From Aromatoleum evansii (GTDB lineage Bacteria > Pseudomonadota > Gammaproteobacteria > Burkholderiales > Rhodocyclaceae), in the NCBI RefSeq assembly GCF_012910805.1, contig NZ_WTVK01000025.1:1-64000 (forward strand): a DNA stretch of 64,000 nt. The letters run 5' to 3'. Below are positions 55,448-63,866 of the stretch, piece by piece; the first letter of the stretch is position 1; the number at the start of each line of letters is the position of its first letter. The position numbers and the translations under genes were made by a program. Below the pieces are notes generated by a model. The model saw only the letters and a list, made by a program, of their open reading frames with translations, had not been told where the DNA came from and did no database searches.

Positions 55448-56425
55448 TATATGGACTCCCCCGGAAGGCAAGGAAACTGAGCGATTTTTCTGGCCGTAGG
55501 GAAACGCATGCAGTCGTATATCCGGCATCTGGTGTGGACTCTGAGTGGTCCGTGCCGACATGGAATCTGCCCACGGTGCGCCAATCGATGCAAGCGGCAC
55601 GCGTGAAGCTGCCGGCAGAGTTATCGGCGTCAATCCGTGTGGGTGCGACCCGGTTTGCCATGATGGGCGATCAGTCTCGGTGCAAGCGTGGGACGGGAAC
55701 AGCGGAAACAACAACGGCAGCAGACTTATCCACGGCGGCGCGCGCGTGGCGCCTCTCACGCAGGCGCGCGTGCCGCGGTGGATAAGTCGTGTTCATGGCG
55801 CGGTCCTCAGGCCGCCACGGCGAACGCGGTGCGTTCGAGTTTCTTCATCGGGCGCGGTTGCGGCTCGCCGAATGGCGTGCCGTCGCGCAGGCAGGCGTAG
55901 CAGATGCGCGCGAGCTTGTTGGCGAGCGCACAGGCGTATATGGACTCCCCCGGAAGGCAAGGAAACTGAGCGATTTTTCTGGCCGTAGGGAAACGCATGC
56001 AGTCGTATATCCGGCATCTGGTGTGGACTCTGAGTGGTCCGTGCCGACATGGAATCTGCCCACGGTGCGCCAATCGATGCAAGCGGCACGCGTGAAGCTG
56101 CCGGCAGAGTTATCGGCGTCAATCCGTGTGGGTGCGACCCGGTTTGCCATGATGGGCGATCAGTCTCGGTGCAAGCGTGGGACGGGAACAGCGGAAACAA
56201 CAACGGCAGCAGACTTATCCACGGCGGCGCGCGCGTGGCGCCTCTCACGCAGGCGCGCGTGCCGCGGTGGATAAGTCGTGTTCATGGCGCGGTCCTCAGG
56301 CCGCCACGGCGAACGCGGTGCGTTCGAGTTTCTTCATCGGGCGCGGTTGCGGCTCGCCGAATGGCGTGCCGTCGCGCAGGCAGGCGTAGCAGATGCGCGC
56401 GAGCTTGTTGGCGAGCGCACAGGCG
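55448..56425. repeat. 489-bp tandem direct duplication of the IS left end
   Basis: 55448-55936 is repeated at 55937-56425 with no difference noticed. Each unit holds the left terminal repeat, a non-coding stretch with the inverted repeat GGCGCGCGCGTGGCGCC-like palindromic region, and the last 40 or so codons of the transposase. The first unit is therefore a truncated transposase tail; the second joins the complete gene. Confidence 0.9.
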
Positions 56426-57381
56426 GCCTTGTTGTGATTGCTCCGCGCTTCGACGTTCGTGATCCAGGCACGCAGGCCGTCGAGTTGGCGGCCGGCCTGG
56501 CGCGCCAGTGTCGCGCTTCGGAGTACTGCCCGTGCCCCGTGCGTGAGCAGCATCCGCAGATAGCGGTCGCCGCGCTTCGAGATGCGCCCAAGCCGGCGCG
56601 TGCTGCCCGACGAGTATTCCTTCGGCGTCAGCCCGAACCAGCTCGCGAAATGCCGTGCGTCCTTGAAGTGCGTGACCTTGCCGCTGGTGGCAGCGACCAT
56701 CGCCGTCGCGGTCAAGAGGCCAATCCCCGGGATCGACAGCAACAGCTTGCAGGCGGCGCTTTCGCGCGCGAGCGCGGCAAGTTCCTTCTCCAGATCCGCA
56801 ATGCGTTGCTCGAGCAGGCGGATCTCTTCAACGAGCAAGTGCATCGAGCCGCGCACCAACAACGGCACCGGCGAGTGAGGGTCGGCGAGCACGCGGCTGA
56901 TCGCCTCGATGCCCGTGCGCGCGCCCTGCGGAATCATCAGCCCGAACTCGCGGCAGAAGCCGCGCAGCGCGTTGATACGCGAGGTGCGCGTGGTCATCCA
57001 CAACGAGCGGATGCGATGAAGGCTCTGCAGCGCCTGTTGCTCGACGGATTTGATGCGCACCGGTTCGATGTCGGCGCAGCGCGCCGCTTCGAGCAACGCG
57101 CAGGCGTCGGCGGCATCGGTCTTGTTGCGCTTCACATAGGCCCGGATGTAGCCCGCCGGCAACAGGCGCGCCTCGATGCCGAGCCCCGCCAGCCAGCGTG
57201 CCCAGTGGTGCGCCGAGCCGCAAGCTTCCATGATCACCAGATCCACCTGGCGGTTCTGGAACCAGCGTTCAAACTGCAATCGGGTCAGCCGATGCTGCTC
57301 GACGACTTTCCACTTGTCATCGGCAACGGCAATCTGGAATACACTCTTGGCAAGATCAACGGCAACGGTAGTAGCATGCAT
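56296..57381 (-). CDS. IS110-family (IS1111 group) DEDD transposase
   Basis: 361 residues from ATG 57381 (MHATTVAVDLAKS). Acidic catalytic residues lie in AVDLAKS, IMEACGSAHHW and KTDAADACAL. The C-terminal Tnp20 part has LLSIPGIGLLTATAMVA, ASWFGLTPKEYSSGS and GRISKRGDRYLR, with the serine needed for catalysis. It appears intact, so the element may still be mobile. It runs opposite to the cassette genes. Confidence 0.93.
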   Translation of the reverse strand: MHATTVAVDLAKSVFQIAVADDKWKVVEQHRLTRLQFERWFQNRQVDLVIMEACGSAHHWARWLAGLGIEARLLPAGYIRAYVKRNKTDAADACALLEAARCADIEPVRIKSVEQQALQSLHRIRSLWMTTRTSRINALRGFCREFGLMIPQGARTGIEAISRVLADPHSPVPLLVRGSMHLLVEEIRLLEQRIADLEKELAALARESAACKLLLSIPGIGLLTATAMVAATSGKVTHFKDARHFASWFGLTPKEYSSGSTRRLGRISKRGDRYLRMLLTHGARAVLRSATLARQAGRQLDGLRAWITNVEARSNHNKAACALANKLARICYACLRDGTPFGEPQPRPMKKLERTAFAVAA

Positions 57382-57474
57382 TTCGGACTCCTCTCGTCGA
57401 TGACCGATCCCCATCCCCATGAGCACCGGTGGCGCCTATTCGGCGCCGAAAAGACGGGGGAGTCCATCCCATCA

Positions 57475-57530
57475 ATGCACCGGACAGTCAAAAGCTGCGC
57501 TTTTGCCGCCCGGAGATTTCCACGTTAGAT
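57475..57530 (+). other. attC right part (interrupted by the IS)
   Basis: ATGCACCGGACAGT-CAAAAGC-TGC-GCTTTTG-CCGCCCGGAGATTTCCACGTTAGAT, described in parts. The CAAAAGC/GCTTTTG hairpin is the variable terminal structure and GTTAGAT (57524-57530) the right core. The left core GCTAAC is at 55436-55441, on the other side of the IS. Confidence 0.75.
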
Positions 57531-57564
57531 TTTTCTGAACCTCATTTCGGGAGACATCAACGTC

Positions 57565-58233
57565 ATGGATCAGCGAGAATTGCAGGAAATGGAGGAGAAT
57601 CGCCAACGCTGGCTGCGCGTCGATGAAATAATTGAATCCCACGTACCCGTCCTCGCTAGGAAGTACAAGCAATGTGTATATATCAATGCCTACGGCATCG
57701 AAGTCTGCGACGCATGGGACAAGGAGGCTGCTACCTTCATCCGCACAGTAGTCGCTCAAGATATCCCTGCCTCATGGCTCGACGCCAATCGAAACCGAAT
57801 CATCAAGGAAATAACAGCCAGAACCAAGTTCTGCACCGCATTTGAGGCCGCCGAGCCACTATTGGGCGAGGCTGACGTTACCACTCTCTCCCCCACAGAG
57901 TTCGAACTAATGGTTGTCGATCTTCTCAACCAATTTGGGTGGTATGCACATCCGACATCGACGACAGGTGATCAAGGCATTGACATAATTGCGTCGCTGA
58001 ATGGAAAGAGAGCGGTCTTTCAGTGCAAACTCTATAGCCAAGCAGTCGGGAATACAGCAGTACAAGAAATCATCGCTGGACGCGATTTTGAGAAAGCCGA
58101 TATGGTATCTAACGCCAACTACACACCCTCAGCTCGACAGCTTGCCTCCGCCGCCGGCGTTTACCTGTTGCACCATACGGAGGTTTCTTCATTTGCCGAA
58201 AAGGTACGGCTCGCCACTAATGCAAAGAAGTAA
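57565..58233 (+). CDS. Cassette gene: Mrr-like restriction endonuclease
   Basis: 222 residues. The C-terminal half (about 105-200) is an Mrr-type PD-(D/E)xK nuclease: SPTEFELMVVDLLNQFGW, then TGDQGIDII with Asp140, then FQCKLYSQ giving Gln153 and Lys155, the QxK variant of the Mrr family. The N-terminal 100 residues are unrecognised. Mrr nucleases cut modified DNA; in a cassette it may be a solitary defence gene. ATG 57565 follows the attC by 35 bp. Confidence 0.8.
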   Translation: MDQRELQEMEENRQRWLRVDEIIESHVPVLARKYKQCVYINAYGIEVCDAWDKEAATFIRTVVAQDIPASWLDANRNRIIKEITARTKFCTAFEAAEPLLGEADVTTLSPTEFELMVVDLLNQFGWYAHPTSTTGDQGIDIIASLNGKRAVFQCKLYSQAVGNTAVQEIIAGRDFEKADMVSNANYTPSARQLASAAGVYLLHHTEVSSFAEKVRLATNAKK

Positions 58234-58290
58234 CATGATGGTCATCCGACCTGTGCGAAAACCCGCAGGTCGGTCATCTACACCTTTGAA
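58230..58290 (+). other. attC-like site after the Mrr-like cassette (degenerate)
   Basis: Starts GTAACATGATGG inside the gene's stop region, has the strong stem CCGACCTG (58247-58254) / CAGGTCGG (58265-58272) and ends CACCTTTGAA, a poor match to GTTRRRY. Its centre GACCTGTGCGAAAA is shared with the site at 60262-60322. Confidence 0.5.
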
Positions 58291-58311
58291 TGAAAAGCAA
58301 AGGAGAAGCAA

Positions 58312-58902
58312 GTGCTCGACGATCTTCTCTGGCAAGAACTCGAAATCATCAAGTCGTTTTATGCTCGTGCTCTGTCTTGGGCCGCGACAGAGACAGCCTC
58401 TCAGAGCGCTGGGCTAGCGGGAGCCGATGAGGAAACTATCGAGCAAGTCGTCGTTCATCCGCACAGCCCGTACAACTTTGAACAGATTGTGATTCGTTCT
58501 GTCATCAATGAATTGAACGCGCTTTGTGAGTTTTCTCTGCAAAACGTTTGGCGAGCGATAGAGGGGGAGGTTCTTCCTTCGGGGGAACTCGTCTTCACGG
58601 CCTCCAGAGGTTCAATTGAGCAGGCGCTTCTCGACCGGCAGATTGTCGTGAAAGATTGGCCGCGCTGGCTGGACGTTTTGAAGCTCAAAGAACTCTCAGA
58701 AGGATTCAAGCATCGGCAGCGAATGCAACCATTTCCTATTGAACTTCAAAAACGTGGACTTGAATGGCGTGCTGAACGGCTCGTTGAGCCCCAGAATACC
58801 GCCTGGCTTGCACCTTACGAATTGAAAACCGCGCATGCGACTGAGGGTATCTCAGCAGTGGAGGAACTACTTCATTGGTTGCGTATGCAATATGCAATCT
58901 AA
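58312..58902 (+). CDS. Cassette gene: hypothetical protein
   Basis: 196 residues from GTG 58312, preceded by AAAGGAGAAGC. Mostly helical, acidic, no membrane segment, no Cys-rich or catalytic motif that I recognise. Its stop region overlaps an attC left core (TCTAACC), as for true cassettes. Confidence 0.65.
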   Translation: MLDDLLWQELEIIKSFYARALSWAATETASQSAGLAGADEETIEQVVVHPHSPYNFEQIVIRSVINELNALCEFSLQNVWRAIEGEVLPSGELVFTASRGSIEQALLDRQIVVKDWPRWLDVLKLKELSEGFKHRQRMQPFPIELQKRGLEWRAERLVEPQNTAWLAPYELKTAHATEGISAVEELLHWLRMQYAI

Positions 58903-58989
58903 CCAATTAGTCGAGGGGACAGCAAGAAGCGATGCTTTTGGTTCTCTCCGCGCTTCGCGCTCCGGCTGCCCCTGACTTCTACGTTGGGC
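58898..58989 (+). other. attC site (59-be-like, about 92 bp)
   Basis: Left core TCTAACC, followed by GTCGAGGGGAC. The centre includes GCGCTTCGCGC. The right side GCCCCTGACTTCTACGTTGGGC ends in the core GTTGGGC (58983-58989). The GGGG/CCCC arms pair. The next gene starts 8 bp later. Confidence 0.8.
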
Positions 58990-58996
58990 TTTTATC

Positions 58997-59725
58997 ATGG
59001 TTCCCGATGACTTTCGCTTCGTAGCCCACATTGACATCCTCGGGATGTCCTCAATCGTGGAGCGGGATGCAGACGCTGCATGGGGAATGCTTTCCGAGCT
59101 GGCCGCCGTCCGTGACCACGCACAAGACTTCGAGTTGGAATTTCTCGATACTAAGGAGCGCTTGCACATCCGAGAAGCGGTGTACGCCGTCACGTTCTCC
59201 GACACGATCGTTCTATTTACCAAGGTGGGCTCGGACACAGAGCTACGCTGCATGATCGTTTTGGTGGCGGAAATACTTCACAAGGCAATGTGTCGTTGCG
59301 TTCCGGTACGAGCTGGCCTGGCGTTCGGAAAGTTCTATTTCAACCTGGATCGGTCCATGTATGCGGGTCCAGCGCTGATCGAAGCATATCGCGTTGGAGA
59401 GTCCGCTCAATGGATTGGAATTACGCTTGCCGATTCAGTTCGAGAAAAGGCCGCAAATCTTCAAATGACGAGTGGCAGTCGTGACGTTATTGTTGATTGG
59501 GATGTGCCCATAAAGTGCGGGATAATACGCCGCAGCGTGGTCAACTGGCCGGCCGTATTCGCTCATGACCTTGCCGTCGCGCCACCTATTTGCATACAGC
59601 AGTTCTATCAAGGATTCGAAAACACCTTTGGCGCCTACTCAAAATTACCGCCGGAGGCGCAGGAAAAATACGTCAATACGGTGGAGTTCATAAATGCGCA
59701 ACGCATACGTCATCATCAAGCCTAA
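58997..59725 (+). CDS. Cassette gene: nucleotidyl-cyclase-like domain protein
   Basis: 242 residues. The pattern resembles class III cyclase homology domains: HIDILGMSSIVERD with Asp13, FSDTIVLFT with Asp69 (the two metal-binding aspartates), then VPVRAGLAFG, and GPALIEAYRVGESAQWIGITLADSV, which matches the G..VN.AARL helix. No receptor or transmembrane part is fused. Similar small cyclase-like proteins act in anti-phage signalling (Pycsar), but the substrate residues cannot be assigned here. Catalytic activity is uncertain. Confidence 0.6.
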   Translation: MVPDDFRFVAHIDILGMSSIVERDADAAWGMLSELAAVRDHAQDFELEFLDTKERLHIREAVYAVTFSDTIVLFTKVGSDTELRCMIVLVAEILHKAMCRCVPVRAGLAFGKFYFNLDRSMYAGPALIEAYRVGESAQWIGITLADSVREKAANLQMTSGSRDVIVDWDVPIKCGIIRRSVVNWPAVFAHDLAVAPPICIQQFYQGFENTFGAYSKLPPEAQEKYVNTVEFINAQRIRHHQA

Positions 59726-59786
59726 CCATAAAACAACCGGACTGCGAAAAGGTGCGCTTTGCGCGTCCGGTTATTTCACGTTCGGC
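59720..59786 (+). other. attC site (about 67 bp)
   Basis: Left core GCCTAAC overlaps the preceding stop codon. ACAACCGGAC and GTCCGGTTATT form the inner arms around GGTGCGCTTTGCGC. The right core GTTCGGC is at 59780-59786. Good overall symmetry. Confidence 0.85.
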
Positions 59787-59800
59787 ATCATTACTGACCT

Positions 59801-60268
59801 ATGAGCGTCACTGAAATCGAATCGCTTCTTGCCAGAACCAACGCCCTCGAAGAGTTCGATTTCGCGACGGCTGATACTGTTCTTCGCAATGCAATGGCGC
59901 TTTCTCGTAATCTTTTCGGAACGGAAAGTTCTCACGTTGCAGAGCTTGGGTACGTTGTGTTTAGGCCAAGTCACATCACCTACAACACGGGGCACTATAT
60001 GAATCGAGTGCACTGGAACGAAGGGACCGAAAGGCTTCGTCGGGTGCTCAATGCAATGGCTTACGAATTGAAAATTTCCAAGGCGAAGGGTGAGTTGCAG
60101 TCGCCCGAGAAAGTTACGCTGAAGTGGCTGTTTCATCATGTGTCCGTTGGTGGCTGGCTGATCGCTGGTGGCTTGTTATCCGCAGCCTTCGGCTTCGGGG
60201 TCTTCGCCGCGAAGAATGATCTTCTTGCCAAGATCATCGCCCTTTTCAATAGCACTCCAAAGCCATAA
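59801..60268 (+). CDS. Cassette gene: small protein with one C-terminal membrane helix
   Basis: 155 residues. The first 115 are soluble, with no recognised fold. Then LFHHVSVGGWLIAGGLLSAAFGFGVFAA forms one clear hydrophobic helix, followed by a short tail. It could be a membrane effector or anchor; no signal peptide. It directly follows the cyclase-like cassette, but each has its own attC, so they are separable units. Confidence 0.65.
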   Translation: MSVTEIESLLARTNALEEFDFATADTVLRNAMALSRNLFGTESSHVAELGYVVFRPSHITYNTGHYMNRVHWNEGTERLRRVLNAMAYELKISKAKGELQSPEKVTLKWLFHHVSVGGWLIAGGLLSAAFGFGVFAAKNDLLAKIIALFNSTPKP

Positions 60269-60322
60269 TCGAAGCCACGGACCTGTGCGAAAATCCGCGC
60301 AGGCCGGTCACTTTCATTGGGC
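60262..60322 (+). other. attC-like site (degenerate)
   Basis: GCCATAATCGAAG at the left, GGACCTGTGCG/CGCGCAGGCC stem arms in the centre, CATTGGGC at the right (core ATTGGGC, one change from GTTGGGC). Shares its centre with 58230-58290. Confidence 0.6.
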
Positions 60323-60325
60323 GCC

Positions 60326-60868
60326 ATGCGACTCATCTCACTAACCTTATTGCTAACAGCCGGAGTTACGCTGTCGGCGCGGGCGGCAGAGTTCATTGGC
60401 GTACGGATTGACGAAGAAGGCGGCAAACTAACGCTTATTGAACGTGGCGGTTCTACATTACTGGCGCCGAGGTTTGGTGACCAGGACGGCTTCGATAAGC
60501 CTGGCATTTCCGAAAATCACCGCTATGCGGGGTGGCTGGCCCTATTCCCGAATCGAGGGGCCTCATACTCTCAGCCGATCGAACTCGTCGTGATGGATAC
60601 TTCAAAGCACACTCGGCGGTTTTCTGGAAATTTCGGTATGGTCTTCGGTTGGTGCTTCGCGGAGAACAGCGATGCCGTCATATATCGATACCAGTTTCCA
60701 CACGGAGCGACGCCGATTGGGTTCGACATGCGGCGCCTGAAGGATGGCAAGTTACTGCGCCGCGCTCTGGTTGAACCGGTCAACTCCGACGAGGATGAAT
60801 CTGAAGTCATCAGGACCAAGGCTCCGGTATGGACGAGATGCGCCCAAGAGAGCGCGACCGGAGGTTGA
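60326..60868 (+). CDS. Cassette gene: secreted hypothetical protein
   Basis: 180 residues from ATG 60326. Signal peptide MRLISLTLLLTAGVTLSARA. The mature part is rich in beta structure (FIGVRIDEEGGKLTLIERGG) with two cysteines near residues 106 and 175. No family recognised. Probably the last cassette gene; GC content rises again after it. Confidence 0.65.
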   Translation: MRLISLTLLLTAGVTLSARAAEFIGVRIDEEGGKLTLIERGGSTLLAPRFGDQDGFDKPGISENHRYAGWLALFPNRGASYSQPIELVVMDTSKHTRRFSGNFGMVFGWCFAENSDAVIYRYQFPHGATPIGFDMRRLKDGKLLRRALVEPVNSDEDESEVIRTKAPVWTRCAQESATGG

Positions 60869-61238
60869 CACCTTACCCATCCCCAAGGGACTTCCCGTCA
60901 ACCTCTTCCTTGCGGATGGGATATTGGGGCTCATCGAGCTGCTGCCAGCTGGCAGTCATCGTCGTCGATTTTGGCGTGACGGCCCTTGCTTGGCGACCAT
61001 TCTTAGCCGAGAACAATCTGTAGGTCCGAAGAGGTCTCGCCTTGCCAAATGCACAGCGCCTCCCGGTGCGGACGTGACCATTCGGCGGAAGGCGCCTTCG
61101 GCTTTTCCGCCCTACGAAACGCTCTGGAAACATCCGCAGTCCCCGGATAGGCGCCGCAGTTGCCGGATAGTCCCGCCGGGGGCGCTCCAATAGTGTAGAG
61201 CCTTGATAAGCGACGCGACTTTCCACCGAGGAGCGGCA
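60869..61238. other. Junction between cassette array and PadB-like operon
   Basis: 370 bp with short frames only. The first half may hold the end of the last cassette. The second half carries the GGATAG element (copy C) and the promoter region of the molybdoenzyme operon. Confidence 0.4.
61143..61172. promoter_or_regulatory. GGATAG direct-repeat element, copy C
   Basis: GGATAG at 61145-61150 and 61165-61170, exactly 20 bp apart, in CCCCGGATAGGCGCCG / TTGCCGGATAGTC. It lies 70-95 bp upstream of the PadB-like gene. Matches copy A in most of the interval. Confidence 0.7.
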
Positions 61239-63866
61239 ATGGAGACTCTCACGCAGCCGGTGCAGAACTCGATGAAGCCGGGCAAGTGGCTCAATTCGAG
61301 CTGCAAGATGTGCATCCACTCGTGTACGACGCGGATCCACGTCAGCGAGGACGGCGTCATCAACAAGATCGAGGGCAATCCGACGAGCCCGAGCAACAAC
61401 GGGCGGCTGTGCCCGAAGGGCAATGCGGCGATCCTGCGGCACTATGATCCGGCGCGCTTCAGGACGCCGTTGCGGCGCACGAACCCGGAGAAGGGGCCCG
61501 GCGTCGATCCGAAGTGGGTGCCGATTGGCTGGGACGAGGCGCTCGACCTGGTCGGCCGCGAGCTGAAGAAGACGCTGGACGAGGATCCGCGCAAGCTGAT
61601 GCCGGCGATCAACGACTTCCAGAAGCTCTTCCTGTGGGCGTGGCCGGCGGCGCTGGGCAACGCGAACTACCTGTCGTCGGTCGGCAACTTCTGCGGCGGC
61701 GGCTACCACCCGATGAACGGGTTCATCCACGCCGCCTTTGCCGCGGCGAACGACGTCAATTACTGCAACTACTGGATCAACAACGGCGGCGGCGATGGTT
61801 TTTCATCGCACCTGCACACCGCCGCGCAGGCGAACCACGTCGCGAAGGCGCGCGTCGAGCGCAACATGCGCGTCGTCGTCGTCGAGCCGCGGCTGTCGAT
61901 CGGTGCCGCGAAGGCGAACGAGTGGGTGCCGATCCGGCCGGCGACCGACCGCCAGTTCGCGCTCGGCCTCGCGCACGTGCTCGTCGCGGAGAAGCTCTAC
62001 GACGCGAAGTTCCTGAAGAAGGACACCAACGCGCCTTACCTGGTCGGCCCCGACGGGTATTTCGTGCGCAACGGCGAAGGCAAGATCTACGTGTGGGACG
62101 CGGTCGACAAGCGCGCACGGCTGTGGGACGACCCCGAGATCAAGGACTTCGCGCTCGAAGGCACCTACACCGTTGACGGCAAGCCGTGCCGGCCGGCCTT
62201 CCAGAAGTTCAAGGACATCCTCGCCGACTGTGCGCCGGAGCAGATGGAGAAGCTGACGACTGTGCCGGCGGCGACCACGCGGCGCATCGCGCGCGAGTTC
62301 GCGAAGGCCGCGCAGATCGGCTCGTTCATCGAGATCGACGGCCGCGTGCTGCCGCTGCGCCCCGCCGCGTACAACTACTATCGCGGTGCGCAGGGGCACA
62401 AGTACAGCGCGATGGCGAACCACGCGTTCAAGCTGGTGAACTTCCTCGTCGGCGCGATCGACACGCCGGGAGGGCATGTCGGCGTCACGCTCGACGACCA
62501 GATGCAGGACATCCGCGGCGGCTTCGGCACGATCCAGGCCGGCGAAAACGGCATGCTGCAGACGATGCCGCACCAGCTGCATCCGGAAGTGCCGTTCTCG
62601 TGGCCGCCGAACGAGACGCACCTGATGGGCTTCTTCCCGATCGGCGTCGATCCCGGGCATCTGACGCAGCACACGCTCGCGAACGCCGACAAGTTCGGGC
62701 TCGACTACCGGCCCGACACGCTCTTGATGTGCCACTCGAACCCGCTGTGGAACCTGCCCGGCGACCGCGAGCAGTGGTACGCGATGCTGCGCGACATGCG
62801 CTTCATCGTCGCGATCGACATCCTGCCGAACGAATCGAACGAGTGGGCCGACGTGATCCTGCCGTCGCACGATCTCCTCGAGTCGTGGAACATGACGATG
62901 ATCGAGCCGCCGCACCACGAGGGCATGTGCCTGCGCCAGCCCGCGACGCCGCCGCTGTACGACACGAAGAGCGAGGAGGAGATCTTCTACGAGATCTCCG
63001 AGCGCCTCGGCCTGCTCGAGACCTGGAACGGCATCCTCAACTTCGTCAATGGCTTCCACCAGAAGCCCGAGCTGCTGCTCGAACCGACGCGCAAGTACAG
63101 CGACCGCGAAATCGCCGAGCGCAAGGGCAAGCTGTGGAACGGCCAGGATCTCGACTGGTACGTCGAGCACGGCCATGCGGTGACGCCGCGCCGTCCGGAG
63201 AAGTGGTACCGGCCGTGGGAAGGGCTGCGACTCCATTTCTACCTCGAGGACATCGTGCGGGCGCGCGACACCTTGCGGCAGAAGATGGAGGTGGCCGACG
63301 TGCCGTTCCGCCACGAGTGGGAGTGGGGCGACTATCAGCCGCTGCCGACGGCAGTGCCCGACCCGGTGCATCACGAACGGGCCGACTTCGACCTCTACGC
63401 GATCACGTTCAAGGACATCCAGATCAACTTCGGCGAGAGCATCGGCAACCCGTGGATCAACGACATCGTGTTCAAGGACCCGGTGCACACGGCGGTGCTG
63501 CTGAACCCGAAGGCCGCGCGTGAAAGGCGGCTGGACGAGGGCGACATCGTGCGCATCGAGTCGCCGTACGGCTCGATCGTCGCGAAGCTCGCGCTGTCCG
63601 AAGGCGTCCATCCCGATGCGGTGTGCGTGTCGAACGCGCTGTCGCGGGTGGCGACGCAGAACACCGGCGTGCGCCACGGCGGCGGCAACTTCAACCAGCT
63701 GCTGCCGGCGAACCTGCGGCACACCGACGCGTGCAGCGGACAGCCGGAGACGGTCGCGAAGGTGAAGCTGACGAAAATCGCCTCGGTGCCGGAGGCGGTC
63801 GCGGCCGGCAATTCGGTATTTGGGCAGCGGAGCGGGAGGATTGGCGGAAAGGGGAGGGCGCACTGA
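61239..63866 (+). CDS. Molybdopterin oxidoreductase, DMSO-reductase family, PadB-like catalytic subunit
   Basis: 875 residues from ATG 61239, after CCGAGGAGC; the upstream TTG frame is not supported. The N-terminal 4Fe-4S site is Cys22, Cys25, Cys29 and Cys58 (SCKMCIHSC and GRLCPKGN). Molybdopterin domains follow, and the C-terminal MoCo dinucleotide-binding domain contains LDEGDIVRIESPYGS. There is no twin-arginine signal, so a cytoplasmic-side enzyme is expected, like phenylacetyl-CoA:acceptor oxidoreductase PadBCD. Its Fe-S subunit is encoded next. Identity of the substrate is uncertain. Confidence 0.82.
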   Translation: METLTQPVQNSMKPGKWLNSSCKMCIHSCTTRIHVSEDGVINKIEGNPTSPSNNGRLCPKGNAAILRHYDPARFRTPLRRTNPEKGPGVDPKWVPIGWDEALDLVGRELKKTLDEDPRKLMPAINDFQKLFLWAWPAALGNANYLSSVGNFCGGGYHPMNGFIHAAFAAANDVNYCNYWINNGGGDGFSSHLHTAAQANHVAKARVERNMRVVVVEPRLSIGAAKANEWVPIRPATDRQFALGLAHVLVAEKLYDAKFLKKDTNAPYLVGPDGYFVRNGEGKIYVWDAVDKRARLWDDPEIKDFALEGTYTVDGKPCRPAFQKFKDILADCAPEQMEKLTTVPAATTRRIAREFAKAAQIGSFIEIDGRVLPLRPAAYNYYRGAQGHKYSAMANHAFKLVNFLVGAIDTPGGHVGVTLDDQMQDIRGGFGTIQAGENGMLQTMPHQLHPEVPFSWPPNETHLMGFFPIGVDPGHLTQHTLANADKFGLDYRPDTLLMCHSNPLWNLPGDREQWYAMLRDMRFIVAIDILPNESNEWADVILPSHDLLESWNMTMIEPPHHEGMCLRQPATPPLYDTKSEEEIFYEISERLGLLETWNGILNFVNGFHQKPELLLEPTRKYSDREIAERKGKLWNGQDLDWYVEHGHAVTPRRPEKWYRPWEGLRLHFYLEDIVRARDTLRQKMEVADVPFRHEWEWGDYQPLPTAVPDPVHHERADFDLYAITFKDIQINFGESIGNPWINDIVFKDPVHTAVLLNPKAARERRLDEGDIVRIESPYGSIVAKLALSEGVHPDAVCVSNALSRVATQNTGVRHGGGNFNQLLPANLRHTDACSGQPETVAKVKLTKIASVPEAVAAGNSVFGQRSGRIGGKGRAH

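Larger units (their letters stand above)
55448..57467. mobile_element. IS1111-type (IS110 family) insertion sequence inside an attC site
   Basis: The element has 13-bp inverted repeats ATGGACTCCCCCG (55451-55463) and CGGGGGAGTCCAT (57455-57467), as in the IS1111 subgroup. One DEDD transposase is encoded on the minus strand. CCCATCA occurs directly outside both ends (55441-55447 and 57468-57474). Removing one copy and the element rejoins the attC GCTAACCCATCA-ATGCACCGG...GTTAGAT. IS1111-attC elements are known to target cassette attC sites. Without its internal duplication it would be about 1.53 kb. Confidence 0.85.

Noticed and set aside
55448-56425. CRISPR-like or satellite repeat
   Set aside because: Only two long units, each carrying an IS end and transposase 3' coding sequence; it is an IS duplication, not an array with spacers.
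61803-63863. Minus-strand frame of nearly 690 codons opposite the PadB-like gene
   Set aside because: Antisense shadow; no family similarity.
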